Part shown: positions 47,386-58,203 of the stretch, in pieces | Layout: each line of letters opens with the position of its first letter | How positions within the stretch are numbered: position 1 is the stretch's first letter | From: Mastigias papua | Lineage: Eukaryota; Cnidaria; Scyphozoa; Rhizostomeae; Mastigiidae | DNA length: 64,000 bases | NCBI GenBank assembly: GCA_964019165.1 | Contig: OZ025267.1 | Coordinates: 11,470,889-11,534,888 of the forward strand | Direction of reading: 5' to 3' | Translations under genes and position numbers: made by a program | Notes under the pieces: model-generated | Seen by the model: the letters and a program-made list of their open reading frames with translations, nothing else | What the model was told of the DNA's origin: nothing | Database searches by the model: none

Positions 47386-48865
47386 AATTTTAAATCGCTA
47401 GGCCGCCATTCGTGGCGATGTAAGAAAAAGATGAACTTTAATACTGGTGATAACTTAAATGGAAATCAACAGTCTCAACAGCAGTCTCATTCGCAAGTAC
47501 TACTTGATTCTGGAAATACCAATACATCGTTGTCTCCTAGCAATTGTCATAGCGTGAAATGTTGCTGCGGAAAAATATGTAAAGGTATACGTGGCCTTAA
47601 GATGCATCATCGTACTTGCCGGGTAGTCAAGGATCTTACTGACGAAACATTTGAATTCGTAAAGGAGAACCTTACTGGTTCATACAACAACGACATTTAC
47701 AACGAAGATTTGGATAATAACATAACTAACTCTATCCCTGATGTCAAGCCTGGAGTTAAATTACCGAAATCTGATGATCAGTGGAAGGATGCAAATTTGT
47801 TTTTTATGGTATCGCTACCGATTTCTGGACTACACTCGTTAAGTATCGATAATTCAATCGACCTTATGAACTCTACTATCTACAACTATTTCCATGAAAA
47901 TTTTGGTTACTCGGACGATTTTATTAGCGATGAATTGGTCAATAAATATAAAGACTTGCCAAAAAAGTCGTTAAAAGCAAATTTAAAATTTTTAAAACAG
48001 TCCCAGGCCTCCCCGAACGAAATTAGGTATGTCTCACTCTTATTACGTAATAGGATACGCACTTCCGCTGAGATTCCAACATCTGAATTTGCCCATGATA
48101 TCAGAATTCAAAACAATTTCTGGGGGTATGTGAAAACCAATCTAAACAGCGGTACCTCACCTTTTCCTTCTTTTAATATGACAACCTGTACTACTTTCTT
48201 CAGAGACTTTTTCCTTGCTAAACAGCCATCCAAGTCGTTCAGAATGCCAAGCTGGATTCCTTCCCTGCCTCAGCCTACAATACCATACAATCGTTCCTCT
48301 CCTTCCTACGAACAAATAACCAAGATCGTTCGTAGAATGAAAGCATCTGGATCACCCTGCCCTCTCGATAAACTTTCTGTTATTCCTTTCAAGCGCTGCC
48401 CTTATCTCAGAACATACTTAACCGAACTATTCTCGTTGCTTTGGAAGTCTGGTGAGATTCCTATGAATTGGAAACGGGCATGCACAGTCCTCGTTCATAA
48501 GAAAGGTGATACTTCGGATCCCTCCAACTTTAGGCCAATAACCCTTGAAAGTGTTCCATTGAAGATCTTTACCTCCTGTGTTCGTGACTCCATGTTTTCA
48601 TACTTGAGCTCTAATAATTATCTAGAGCACAAAATCCAGAAGGGCTTTCTCCCTAAACTGTCAGGCACATTTGAACACACAGCTCAAATGGCGCACGTAA
48701 TCAACAAAGCACGAGTGAAACAAAGGTCTCTTGTTATCACCTTGCTTGATCTCAAGAATGCATTCGGTGAAGTACATCATAATCTTATTCCGGAAATACT
48801 AAAATACCATCATATCCCATTGCATATCCATACAATCATTGGCAATCTCTATTCTAATTTTTTAG

Positions 48866-51478
48866 TAACTGAATTCTTTAGTAAGTTCTTTTCTGCCATT
48901 AACCCTTTAGCAACGTTCATAATTCCAAGCTGGATTCCTTCTCTCTCTCAGCCTTCTACTCCGTATGATCTTTCTCCTCCAACATACCAGCAAATAACAA
49001 AAGTCATCCGAAGGATTAAAGCTTCCGGTTCTCCTTGCCCTCTTGATAAAATCTCAATCATTCCATATAAAAGATGCCCTTACCTCAGGTCTTTTATCAC
49101 TGAAGTTATAAGAGTTATTTGGCTATCCCGTGAGGTTCCTACCGAGTAGAAAAGTGCATGTACGATATTGATTCATAAAAAGGGCGAAACCTCTGAACCA
49201 GCCAATTTTAGACCAATAACATTAGAGAGTGTTCCACTGAAAATTCTGACATCATGTATAAGAGATTCTATGTTTACTTTCTTATCAAACAATGGGTATT
49301 TAGAGCACCGTATTCAGAAGGGATTTCTTCCTAAACTCTCAGGTACTTTTGAACACACTGCACAAATGGCTAATATAATCAACAAAGCCAGAATTAAACA
49401 ACGGTCTCTGGTCATTACCTTGCTTGATCTCAAAAATGCCTTTGGTGAAGTTCATCATAACTTGATTCCAGCTGTGCTATCATACCACCACATTCCTGAT
49501 GAAATACAATACTTGATTCGCAGTCTTTATACTGATTTCCGCACTTCAATTGTAACTAATAGCTACCAAACACCATTTATTAAAGTTGGTCGAGGTGTTC
49601 CCCAGGGGGACTGTCTTAGCCCATTAACTTTCAACCTTTGCTTTAATACATTCATCCACTATATTTCTAATCAGAAATTCAATCAATTTGGCTTTTCTCT
49701 TGACTCCCTTTGCCCTGTCCACTGGTTTCAATTCGCAGACGATGCTGCCGTTATAACTGGCCTTGAAAAAGAAAACCAATTGCTTCTCAATCATTTCTCT
49801 CGATGGTGCACATGGGCAGGAATGGTAATTAGAGTTAATAAATGTTCAACGTTTGGTATAAAGAAGGCTTCAACTTCCTCTACACAATTTCTTCCAAAAC
49901 TCATCATAAATAACGTTCTTGTTCCCTCGGTTGACAATGGCAAATCATTTAGGTATTTAGGCCGATATTTCAATTTCAGCATGAATAACCTACAGCATAT
50001 GTCTGATCTCCTTGATATAACTACTACTCTTATGACTAAAATCAATGATCTACCTTGTCATCCAAAAAACAAGCTCCTCATCTATCATCGCTTTCTGCTA
50101 TCTAAAATCTCATGGAATTTAACTGTCGCCGATATTTCTAAAACTTGGATAGTTGGAAACCTTGACAGCATTGTCTCCAAATACATCAGGCAATGGCTTG
50201 AGCTCCCCATAAGTGCCACTCTGAGTAGTCTTATTATTAATAAATCGAAATATGGTATGAGCCTTGTTCTTCCCTCCACAAAGTTTGTGTAATGCCAGAC
50301 AACTATTAGGAATGCTTTGAAATCGTTACCCAACCATGATATTGTTAATCTTTGGATTGAAACAAGCCATCACACCAACATCCAATACGATCAATATAGA
50401 AATACTAAGCATGCACTAAAGGCCATCCAGACTCACCACGAAGACAGAGTTCGTAATGAGCTTCTGTCACAGGGATTTGTGATCTCATCCATCCTTAAAT
50501 ACTCACTCTCACAAACTTCTTCTGTGTGGTCTAGAGTTCAGCAAAAGCTGCCGAAAAACATTTTCAATTTTACTATTAAATACCTAAATAACACTCTGGC
50601 TACTAGAAAAAACCTTCATAAATGGTCTCTCGCCCAGTCACCATCTTGCTCTTTCTGTTTACAAAATGAAACTTTACAGCATATAGTATCAAACTGCAAA
50701 AGCTATCTCGACCATGGACGATACAATTGGAGGCACGATTCAGTTCTCTTGTGTCTTTCAAAAAGTTTTTCATATTTCCCTGAATGGTCTATTTATGCTG
50801 ATTTACCTTCATTTTTAACACCAAGCTTGATTAGTGGGGATGCACTTAGACCGGATCTCATCTTGCATAATAAACATAAGAATACTTTATACATCCTTGA
50901 ACTTACGGTTGGTTTTGAGAGTAATCTCAAGGTCAACAGTGACCGTAAGTTGAATAAATATAAGTCCCTTGTTCTCTCTCTATCGTCTTCATATAATGCG
51001 GTACACTTTGTGAATGTTTCAATGAGCGCTATAGGAGTATTGGATAATTCGTGTCATTCACTGGTCAAGATGATGAAAGACTTGGACATGTCAGAGACCC
51101 TTCAACGTCATATAATTTCGAAGATCATGAACATATCTATTCGCTGTACTTATTATATATTTTGCTGCCGAAACAAAGACTGGTCTAATCCAGCCTTAAT
51201 GGACTTCTAACAATGACTTATATTTCTATCTGTTTCATTTTCCTGTTCTTTTTCACTCTCTATTTCCTTTTGGTCAACGTTTTTTTTTTCATTATTATTA
51301 TCATTATTATTATTTATTCATTTTTAGTACTATCATTTCCGTTTTACTGTTAACACATTATCTACCGATTTTGAAACAGCCAATTTTACACTGCCTTTTA
51401 TTAGTGAGGTGTACAATTGTAATTTAATTGTTATGAAAGAATGAAGATGTTTTAAAAATTATTTTTATTATTATTATT
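48866..51478 (+). mobile_element. R2-type LINE copy 2, 5'-truncated, intact 3' end
   Basis: Starts inside the protein just before the RT fingers, runs through RT, thumb, CCHC finger and RLE to the stop at 51208-51210, then a 3' UTR with CAGCCAATTTTACACTGCC (51377-51395) and an ATT tail (51463-51478). Only two in-frame stops (49147, 50290), so it is the best-preserved copy. Copy 3 begins at the next base. Confidence 0.88.
49168..51210 (+). pseudogene. R2-type reverse transcriptase plus RLE endonuclease (copy 2), one internal stop
   Basis: RT: HKKGETSEPANFRPITLES, then LLDLKNAFGEVHHNLI (motif A), GRGVPQGDCLSPLTFNLC (motif B), HWFQFADDAAVITG (motif C, FADD intact). Thumb and linker: CHPKNKLLIYHRFLLSKISW, KYGMSLVLPSTKF. 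TAA at 50290-50292, same frame resumes with CQTTIRN. After YDQYRNTKHALKAIQ comes the CCHC finger CSFCLQNETLQHIVSNC. The RLE core is RPDLILHNKHKNTLYILELT with downstream DRKLNKYKSL, matching the RPD...E-L-T nuclease pattern of R2-clade LINEs. It ends RNKDWSNPALMDF. The enzyme would nick a specific target and reverse-transcribe its RNA. Confidence 0.9.
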
Positions 51479-52595
51479 CCTTCAATTAAATTTATACAAT
51501 GCCAGACAAACATTTGGAATAAATTGAAGTCTTAACCTAACAATGACATGACACATCTCTGGGAGGAAACCAGCCATCATACCAATATACAGTACGATCA
51601 GTATAGAAACAGTAAGCAGGCACTGAAAGCCATTCAAACAAAGCACGAAGATAGAATCAACCATGAGCTACTTTCACAAGGTTTTGTTATTTTATCTATC
51701 TTAAAATACTCACTTTCTAGCACTACATCTATGTGGTCTAAGGGTTCAACAGAGTCTACCCAAAAATATATTTAACTTTACTGTCAAATGCTTAAACAAC
51801 ACTCTCGCCACTAAGAAAAATCTTCATAAATGGTCTCTTTCTGAATCACCCTCTTGCTCCTTTTGTCTACAAAGTGAAACCTTGCAACATATAGTATCGA
51901 GCTGTAAACACTATCTTGATCATGGAAGATATAATTGGAGACACGATTCAGTTCTCTTATGCCTCTCAAAAAGTCTATCACATTTAACAGATTGGTCTAT
52001 CTACGCTGACCTACCGTCATGTCCATCTTCTAGCTTGATTACTGGAGATACCTTTAGACCTGATCTTATCTTTCATAATAGGCATAACAATAAAATACAT
52101 ATCCTCGAACTAACAGTAGGTTTTGAGAGCAATCTTAAGATTAACAGTGACCGAAAGTTGATAAAGTACAGACCCCTAATTACTGCATTGTCAACATCAT
52201 ATCAGGAGATCAATTTTATCAACATGTCTATGAGTGCTTTAGGTGTACTTGAAAGTTCTTGCGATTCTCTATTCAATCTGTTGAAAAGTCTAGGTTTACC
52301 AGAAATACATCAAAAACGTCTAGTCTCAAAAGTCATGGCCATTGCTATTTGGTCCACCTATTATATATTTTGCCGCCGAAACAAAGATTGGACTGACCCA
52401 GATTTGATGGACTTCTGAGTGAACATTTTAACTAAATTTATATCATTCATAATTTTTAGTTTATTGCTTTTTCTTTTTTTTTGTTTATAATCCAATGTGA
52501 AGCAGCCAATATTACACTGCCTAGTTTTAGTGAGGTGTATTATTGTAGATTAGTTATTATTATCAAAATGAACAATGTTTAAAAAAACTTATTAA
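51479..52595 (+). mobile_element. R2-type LINE copy 3, 5'-truncated
   Basis: Starts exactly after the ATT tail of copy 2 and inside the protein (PSIKF-QCQ block), continues through YDQYRNSKQALKAIQ, a shift near 51750, the CCHC finger, RLE core RPDLIFHNRHNNKIHILELT, and ends RNKDWTDPDLMDF at 52416-52418. The 3' UTR carries CAGCCAATATTACACTGCC (52503-52521) and ends about 52595 in AAACTTATTAA. Third member of the head-to-tail array. Confidence 0.86.
51882..52418 (+). pseudogene. RLE endonuclease end of R2-type copy 3
   Basis: 178 codons from LQHIVSSCKHYLDHGRYNWRHDSVLL to the stop. The RLE motif RPD...ILELT and DRKLIKYRPL are intact, and the CCHC finger Cys pair lies just upstream at about 51855. 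No internal stop, but the RT part is absent. Confidence 0.82.
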
Positions 52596-52599
52596 TTAA

Positions 52600-54975
52600 A
52601 AATCTTTAAGGAGGGTTAGCTCTTCAGCTGCCGCTGTTTTTCAAGAGGCCCTCCATTTAAATACATAATGCAATAGGAAAAAGAACAAAATATCAATTAA
52701 AAACCTAATTACAACTGCATACCAAAAAGCTGAAGAAGAGTTATGTAAAATAATAAAAATAAAGAAACAAATAACGTTAGTAGGTTGCTAACTATACAAT
52801 GGTAAAAGCAATAAATAAAGTAATAGAAACCTGTGCTTTGTAGTACACTTCATGTCATATGCACAAAAGACTTTTTAAAGGAGGCAAGACTAGGTGCTAG
52901 CTTCGATTCTGTTGGTAGGCTGTTACACATTTTCGCGCCATTGTAGGACAAACCTTTCTGCCCATTAGAGGAAGTTTTCTTTGGCAGTTTAAGGTCTGTC
53001 GCAATATTCCGTAGATTATACGAAGAATCAGACGAGTTGGCAACAAACATATTGTAAAGATATTGAGGAGCAAGCCCATTTCTAGATTTATTGACAATAA
53101 TTTGCAATTCATATTGGATATGGGCCTCAGTCGTTTTCCAACCTAGGTCTTTGATCAAGGGTTTGCTAGGAGCGTCATAATTGCTGCCAGTTATTATCCT
53201 GGCTGCACGATTTTGAAGCTTTTGTAGTTGCTGGATTTCAGCAAGGCCACAGACACCCCAGACTGCGCAACAGTAGCGAAAATGTGGATCAACTAAGCCA
53301 GTGTAAAGGTTTTTAAGTGAATCTAATGGTAAAAACCTTTTGGCATACTTAATCAGCCCAAGAGATCGCGAAATCTTTTTTGAAACTTCTTGAATATGTT
53401 TTTTTCCAATCTAAAGTATTGTCAATATGGACTCCAAGATACTTAATGGATTGAACATCGTCAAGATCTTTATCATGTATGTGCAGATTTAATTGCTCAG
53501 GTTGACTTTTCAAGACAGCAAGCTTCTGTTTAGTGGAAATTACCATTGACTGCGTTTTTGCCACTTTCAGAGAAAGTTTGTTACCTCTCAACTATTTATG
53601 GAGAGCTTTGAGGTCCTGATTTAATACCCTGTTTAACTGATGCATACTATGATTTTGATAACTTAGATTAGTATCATCTGCATACATGTAGACGTTGGCA
53701 TTGTTAACGGTTTTAGGAAGATCATTGATGTAAAGTAAAAATAATAAAGGACCAAGACATGAGCCTTGGGGGACACCTATTCCTATATTTTGAACTTTGG
53801 AGTCTACTCCATTAACTCTTGTAAATTGGGAGCGATTAGAAAGGTATGATTTGAACCAAATTAGTTCGGAAGATCGAACACCATAATGAGCCAGCTTTTG
53901 AATAAGGATTTGGTGATCAACTATACCAAAAGCTTTTTTCAAGTACTCGAATATAACTCCAATATATCTTCCTGCATCTAAGCTATTGTACCAATCGTCA
54001 GTGCATTTCAAAAGAGCAGTGGCTGTAGAATGAAGTGTTCTGAATCCAGATTGACTTGGGGCTAAGAGATCATTTGTATTTAAATGTTGATATAGTTGGT
54101 TATATAATAATCTTTCAAAGAGCCTTGAAACGACCGGAAGGACCGATATTGGCCTATAATTTTCTTTGGCATTTTTATCTCCTTCTTTGAAAATAGGAAT
54201 AACTCTAGCAGTTTTCCAAAGAGCAGGGAACTCCCTATTCTCCAAGGACCTGTTAAACATGCACGCCAATGATTTGATGATATAAGGCAAGGCAAGTTTG
54301 AGAAAGTAACTGGAGATATTGTCGTTTCCAAAGCCCTTAGATGTTTTTGTTTTATCGATGGCATCCCTGATATGTTGCTCGGAAATCTTTGTAAATTTCA
54401 TGGCTTTATTACCTTCATTTATCATATAGTCACCAACTAAACGGGGGTTCGGAGATTGGTCAATTTCATCAGCTAACTCTTGACCAATTGTGCAAAAGTA
54501 ATCATTCATGGTGTTCGAGATCTCCTTTTTCTCAAGGACTTGAATGTCTCCTTCTGTAAGGGATGTGATGTTAGTTGACTTGTAGCGCTTATTGAGAAGT
54601 GCGTTAGTTGCTTTCCAAGTTTCTTTCTTATCACATTTACACTCACTAATCTTGTGCGCAGAATAATGTTTTTTTAGCTTGATATTAAGGCCGTTTACCC
54701 TATTACGGATTGCTTTATAGCTGCACATCATGGTTGGAGATTTGTGTTTTACGGCAGCTTTTTTCAGCCTATCTCTTGATATCATCAAGGAATTAAGCTC
54801 ACTTGTAATCCATGGAGAATTTTTATCCGAAATTCTCATTTCTCTCATAGGAGCATGCTTTTCAATAATGGCTGAAAATATGGATGACCATTCTCTAATC
54901 ATATCATTAGTATCGCCATAATTATTTACAAGTGTCTCCCAACAGATACATGCTACATCGGCTAAGAATGCCTAT
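52600..54975 (-). mobile_element. CR1/L2-like LINE, 5'-truncated, minus strand
   Basis: The minus strand from 54975 starts just after the endonuclease (AFLADVACICWETL), and contains linker, RT, thumb and C-terminus to 52850. A 3' UTR with a hairpin follows (GGAGGG 52610-52615 with CCCTCC 52649-52654; CTCTT 52620-52624 with AAGAG 52643-52647). Clear homologue of the + element at 56344-59505. It meets R2-type copy 3 end to end near 52598. Confidence 0.86.
52850..54902 (-). pseudogene. CR1/L2-like reverse transcriptase, three frames
   Basis: The main frame 54902-53592 (436 codons): linker (PWITSELNSLMISRDRLKKAA), then ETWKATNALLN, TKTSKGFGNDNISSYFLK, RVIPIFKEGDKNAKENYRPISVLP, then motif A reading FEYLKKAFGIVDH (the catalytic Asp of LDLKKAF is Glu), GIGVPQGSCLGPLLFLLYIND (motif B) and MYADDTNLS (motif C intact). 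The next frame, 53591-53349, has KLSLKVAKTQSMVIS and KYLGVHIDNTLDWK. The last, 53158-52850, has SSNGQKGLSYNGAKMCNSLP and the C-terminus. The motif A change and the shifts make it inactive. Confidence 0.87.
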
Positions 54976-55009
54976 TGATTAAAGTTAAAACAGATAATTA
55001 AAGAACCAA

Positions 55010-55575
55010 CTAGGGTGACACTACACCTGAGAACACTGCCTGGACTCCTGGTGAGAGTGATTTTGTCTGCTCAAAGCACTTTATTGATGGTATGCCTACC
55101 CAAAATAGTCCTGATCCAAGCCTAGGCTATGAAAGACCTGCAAAGAAAGCACGAAAAGCTCCCACCCACTGTCACAGAGAAATAACCAAGGAAACAGAGG
55201 AGATTGTGAAGATACCTGATGCTGCTAAGGAAGTTGATGATGCTGAGGATATACAAGATCACTATACCAAGGAAAAATAGGAGTGCAAGGATTGCATTCA
55301 AAAGGAGGTCACCATTGAGGGACTCATTGAAAGCATTAACTTGCTGAAGTTAGAAAATGATTTTCTGCAGGAAGTTTCTAAACTGTTACAAACACAAATA
55401 GACAAGGCATACCCAATTCGTGAGCAGTTCGCTTTGGAATCAATCAGGACTGAAGCAGAAATGAAGTCGTACACAGCCATTAAAAGTGTCCTGTTCTTCA
55501 ATGCAATATTTGCTCTATTGAAACCTTGTTTACCACAAATTATGTATTGGACTGTGGAAAAGAACATCAAGTCAT
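55010..55575 (+). pseudogene. THAP-domain transposase fragment (ISL2EU-like)
   Basis: The plus strand reads FVCSKHFIDGMPTQNSPDPSLGYE, the C-terminal half of a THAP zinc finger (C-x2-H of C2CH). A basic KKARKAP linker, a coiled-coil (INLLKLENDFLQEVSKLLQ) and the segment MKSYTAIKSVLFFNAIFALLKPCLPQIMYW follow, the start of the DDE region in THAP transposases of the ISL2EU/IS4EU type. Stop at 55278. Both ends are cut: upstream by the minus-strand LINE, downstream by the TA-inserted element at 55578. The same segment recurs at 62520-62620 in the TIR element. Confidence 0.75.
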
Positions 55576-55577
55576 CT

Positions 55578-56340
55578 ACTCTTAAGTGCCTAATTGCCGT
55601 TCCCCCCCCCCCCGCTAATTAATTTTTGAAAATTTGTCCAACCCCCGCTCTTATTAGGACCCCCGGCAGTTATTTTTAGCATATTTTGCGTTATCACTTG
55701 ACTATTCGAATTTGTAACAATTATCGTCCTTAAGAAAGGAAAAAGCTACAAAGATGTATCTTCAAAGGGGAGACATTTCTAAGCATAGCATAATATCAGT
55801 CAGTTTGATATGTTCTGAAACCATTTAGTACATATTTTAGTCCATGCGATGCAACTATTCTAATACATGATGGAAGACAGCAATGAGTCAAGCAGAAGAA
55901 ACTTTGTTCGTCAGTTGGAGAAGTATACATTGGCAGAGAAGCAAAAGCTCGGGGAATGCGTTGAAATGTTTTGAAAAGAATACGATGCTCAAGTGGAATG
56001 TTTGAACGGAAAGACTCGATACGATGCCAAACGCAAAAGTTTACACCACAGGATATTGGGAATTTATGTTACATTTTCATAATTGTTCTATTGATATTGT
56101 TCAAACTGATTTTCCATTATTGGTTACTTATTACACTGAAATATTGAAGCCATAGTTGCTAAGGAAATTTGCTCCTTAAGTGGAGAAGGCAAATCAGCGT
56201 GGAGTACTTTTTAACATGAATGCACAAAAGCAGCCCCCCCCCACTAAGTCCGACACCCATTAATTGAATTTTCCAAACAATTCCAACCCCCCCCCCCCGC
56301 TAATTCCGACCCCCCCCCCGGAAATTAGGCACTTAAGAGT
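55578..56340. mobile_element. PolyC-rich TA-inserted MITE-like element
   Basis: Inverted ends CTCTTAAGTGCCTAATT at 55578-55594 and the complement at 56324-56340, each flanked by TA (55576-55577 region and 56341-56342). Subterminal C runs (55602-55615, 56235-56242, 56287-56298, 56310-56319) and CCGCTAATT words repeat at both sides. The interior has a short coding trace (about 55868-56060: SSRRNFVRQLEKYTLAEKQKLGECVEMF, a stop, then CLNGKTRYDAKRKSLHHR) that I cannot assign. Probably a deletion derivative of a Tc1/pogo-type transposon. Confidence 0.7.
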
Positions 56341-56381
56341 AGGTATAGAAAGAAGAGATAGAGAAGGAAATTGATTCAAAA

Positions 56382-56609
56382 TTGCCGAAGGCAACCGTGG
56401 TGCTTTCTACCCCAGAGTACAGAACAGATCAGGTGCGAGCAGGAAAGATTTTTGCTGCTTTAAACAAGAAAATTCGCTGTCTTGGGCTGAACACCGTGGA
56501 CAATAATAACTTAGGCTTAAAGGAAATTGGTCGCAAAGGAATGCACCTAATTGGTAATGGAGTAAGTAAACTCGCTTCCAATCTAGCTGCAAAACTACGT
56601 AGTTTTTAA
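56382..56609 (+). pseudogene. ORF1 C-terminus, SGNH-esterase-like
   Basis: KATVVLSTPEYRTDQV, then NKKIRCLGLNTVDNNNL and GRKGMHLIGNGVSKLASNL. The D...H pair in DNNNL...MHLIGNG with the LSTP strand is the C-terminal pattern of the SGNH/GDSL hydrolase domain in ORF1 of CR1/L2-type LINEs. N-terminal part missing. Stops just upstream of the ORF2 endonuclease start. Confidence 0.6.
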
Positions 56610-56639
56610 TACAATAAATAGTATTTACTCTGACTCGTT

Positions 56640-57728
56640 ACATCAGCATCTAGGCTTTAAGAGAGGACTTACACTTGCTTCTCTACATGTGAATAGGCTC
56701 CGTAGCCATCTTGATGAGATTCAGTTGCTACTTAGGGATCACGATATACAAATAATCGCCATAAATGAGACTAAACTAGATCCTAGCTATTCCACACAAC
56801 TCTCTAGAATTAATGGTTTCCTGCATGAGCGTAAGGATAGGATGTCCAGTGGAGGAGGCGTATCGATCTATATTAAGGATTCCATTAAGTGCAAGCTGCA
56901 AAATGATATTCCTGATTGTAACCTTGAATTGATCTCCGTAGAAATTTTACCTCCCAAAGCTAAGTCCTATTTTCTAGTAGCTTGGTACCGACCACCTAGT
57001 GATCCAGTTGAATCTTTCAACAAGCTGGACCAAATTCTATCTCTCTTGGACAAGGAAGAAAAGGAAGTAATTCTACTTGGCGATACAAATTGCGATCTTA
57101 CAGTGAAAGAAGGTATCGCATTGGATAGCAACGCTAAACATCTTACAGATATTTACGATCTTTTCACTTATAAGCAGCTCATTACAGAACCACCTCGCGT
57201 CACCCCAAATTCATCTTCTATTATTGATCATATTGCTACCACATCTCCAAAGAACATAGTAAAATCTGGGGTATTCCCAATTTCTTTGAGTGACCATTTC
57301 ATGGTCTACTGTGTTCGTAAGTTCGAGGGCGGTGTGCTGAAGGACCATAAAATGATCAGAACACGGAGAATGAAAAAATTTAATAAACAAATGTTCCTAA
57401 TGGATGTTGCTAGTATTAATTGGGTAAAGGCTCTTGGTAAAACTGATGACATCAACGTACTAGTGAGTAACTGGTCCAAGCTCTTTTCATCGGTCATCAA
57501 GGAACAAAGATGCGGAGCTCGGACAAGTATTGCCTCTGGGTCAATGCTGATCTTAAAGCACTTATAAAGTCCAGAGATAAGCTAAAGCTAGCTGCATGCA
57601 AAAGTAAGTCAACTTTATTAATAAGCTCTTACCGACAACTAAGAAATAAAGTTAATAGTCTTAACACAAAACTCAAGAGACAGTACTTTTCAACTAGATT
57701 TTCGAAGTTTAAAGGTAATATGAAGTGA
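56640..57728 (+). pseudogene. CR1/L2-like APE endonuclease and linker
   Basis: HVNRLRSHLDEIQLLL, IIAINETKLD (catalytic Glu), GVSIYIKDSI, VAWYRPPSD, VILLGDTNCDL (Asp/Asn), IDHIATTSPKN and SLSDHFMVYCV (Asp/His) give the complete APE fold. A shift near 57510 moves into frame 57510-57728 (the PWI-like region CLWVNADLKALIKSRDKLKLAA). The enzyme nicks target DNA for priming. All active-site residues are kept. Confidence 0.87.
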
Positions 57729-57925
57729 AGGAGACTTGGAAAAATATAAGCCTGCTTCTCAATAAAGATCTAAATCCACCAACATAGAGATTCTTCGAGC
57801 CGAAATTAAGACTATTTCTAATAAGGAAGAAATATCCCAGTCTATGAATAGTTTCTTTTTTCAATCGGTAAAGACTTAGCAAGTAATATAGACAGTGGAT
57901 AAGATCCTCTGCCTTTCTGTGACTA

Positions 57926-58201
57926 CAATGCCTGCCAGAAGTAGTTGGCGCACCTGCACATTTTTTTAAATTTCCGACTCCTGTCACGTTTCCGTCATAG
58001 CAATTGACGTGTAAGCCCCCTCCCCCCTCAAACAATGTTGTGTGGATGGGGGAGATCTGTAGCATTGTACACGTGCATCAATTGTACCAGTCGGGTTATT
58101 CATATTTGCTTCAAACAACATTGTTTGAAAGGGCAGGGGATACTATAGCTCTTTTATAGTGTAAATCATGGCCAGTGTTCCAAGACTTTTGGCAGGCATT
58201 G
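57926..58201. mobile_element. Mariner-type MITE, 276 bp
   Basis: Ends CAATGCCTGCCAGAAGT (57926) and the inverted CAATGCCTGCCAAAAGT (58201), each flanked by TA (57924-57925 and 58202-58203). The LINE frame resumes exactly if one TA is kept. The interior is non-coding and contains C-rich and CAAACAATGTTGT/ACAACATTGTTTG inverted words (about 58028-58042 and 58115-58130). Confidence 0.88.
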
Positions 58202-58203
58202 TA

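Larger units (their letters stand above)
47242..49149 (+). pseudogene. R2-type LINE copy 1 (zinc fingers and RT start) fused in frame to copy 2
   Basis: One open frame of 635 codons. Real element sequence starts at about codon 38. Zinc finger 1: C44, C47, H57, C61 (CSFCGDNFKSLGRHSWRC). Zinc finger 2 lies around residues 108-127 (CCCGKICKGIRGLKMHHRTC). Then a linker, the QNNFWGYVK block, and RT fingers to motif A (LLDLKNAFGEVHHN, about residue 515). Near nt 48865 (GNLYSNF) the text jumps back and a second, about 70 percent similar copy of the RT fingers begins (IIPSWIPSLSQPS...). The zinc fingers of R2-type proteins bind target DNA. The frame stops at TAG 49147-49149 inside copy 2. Confidence 0.85.
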
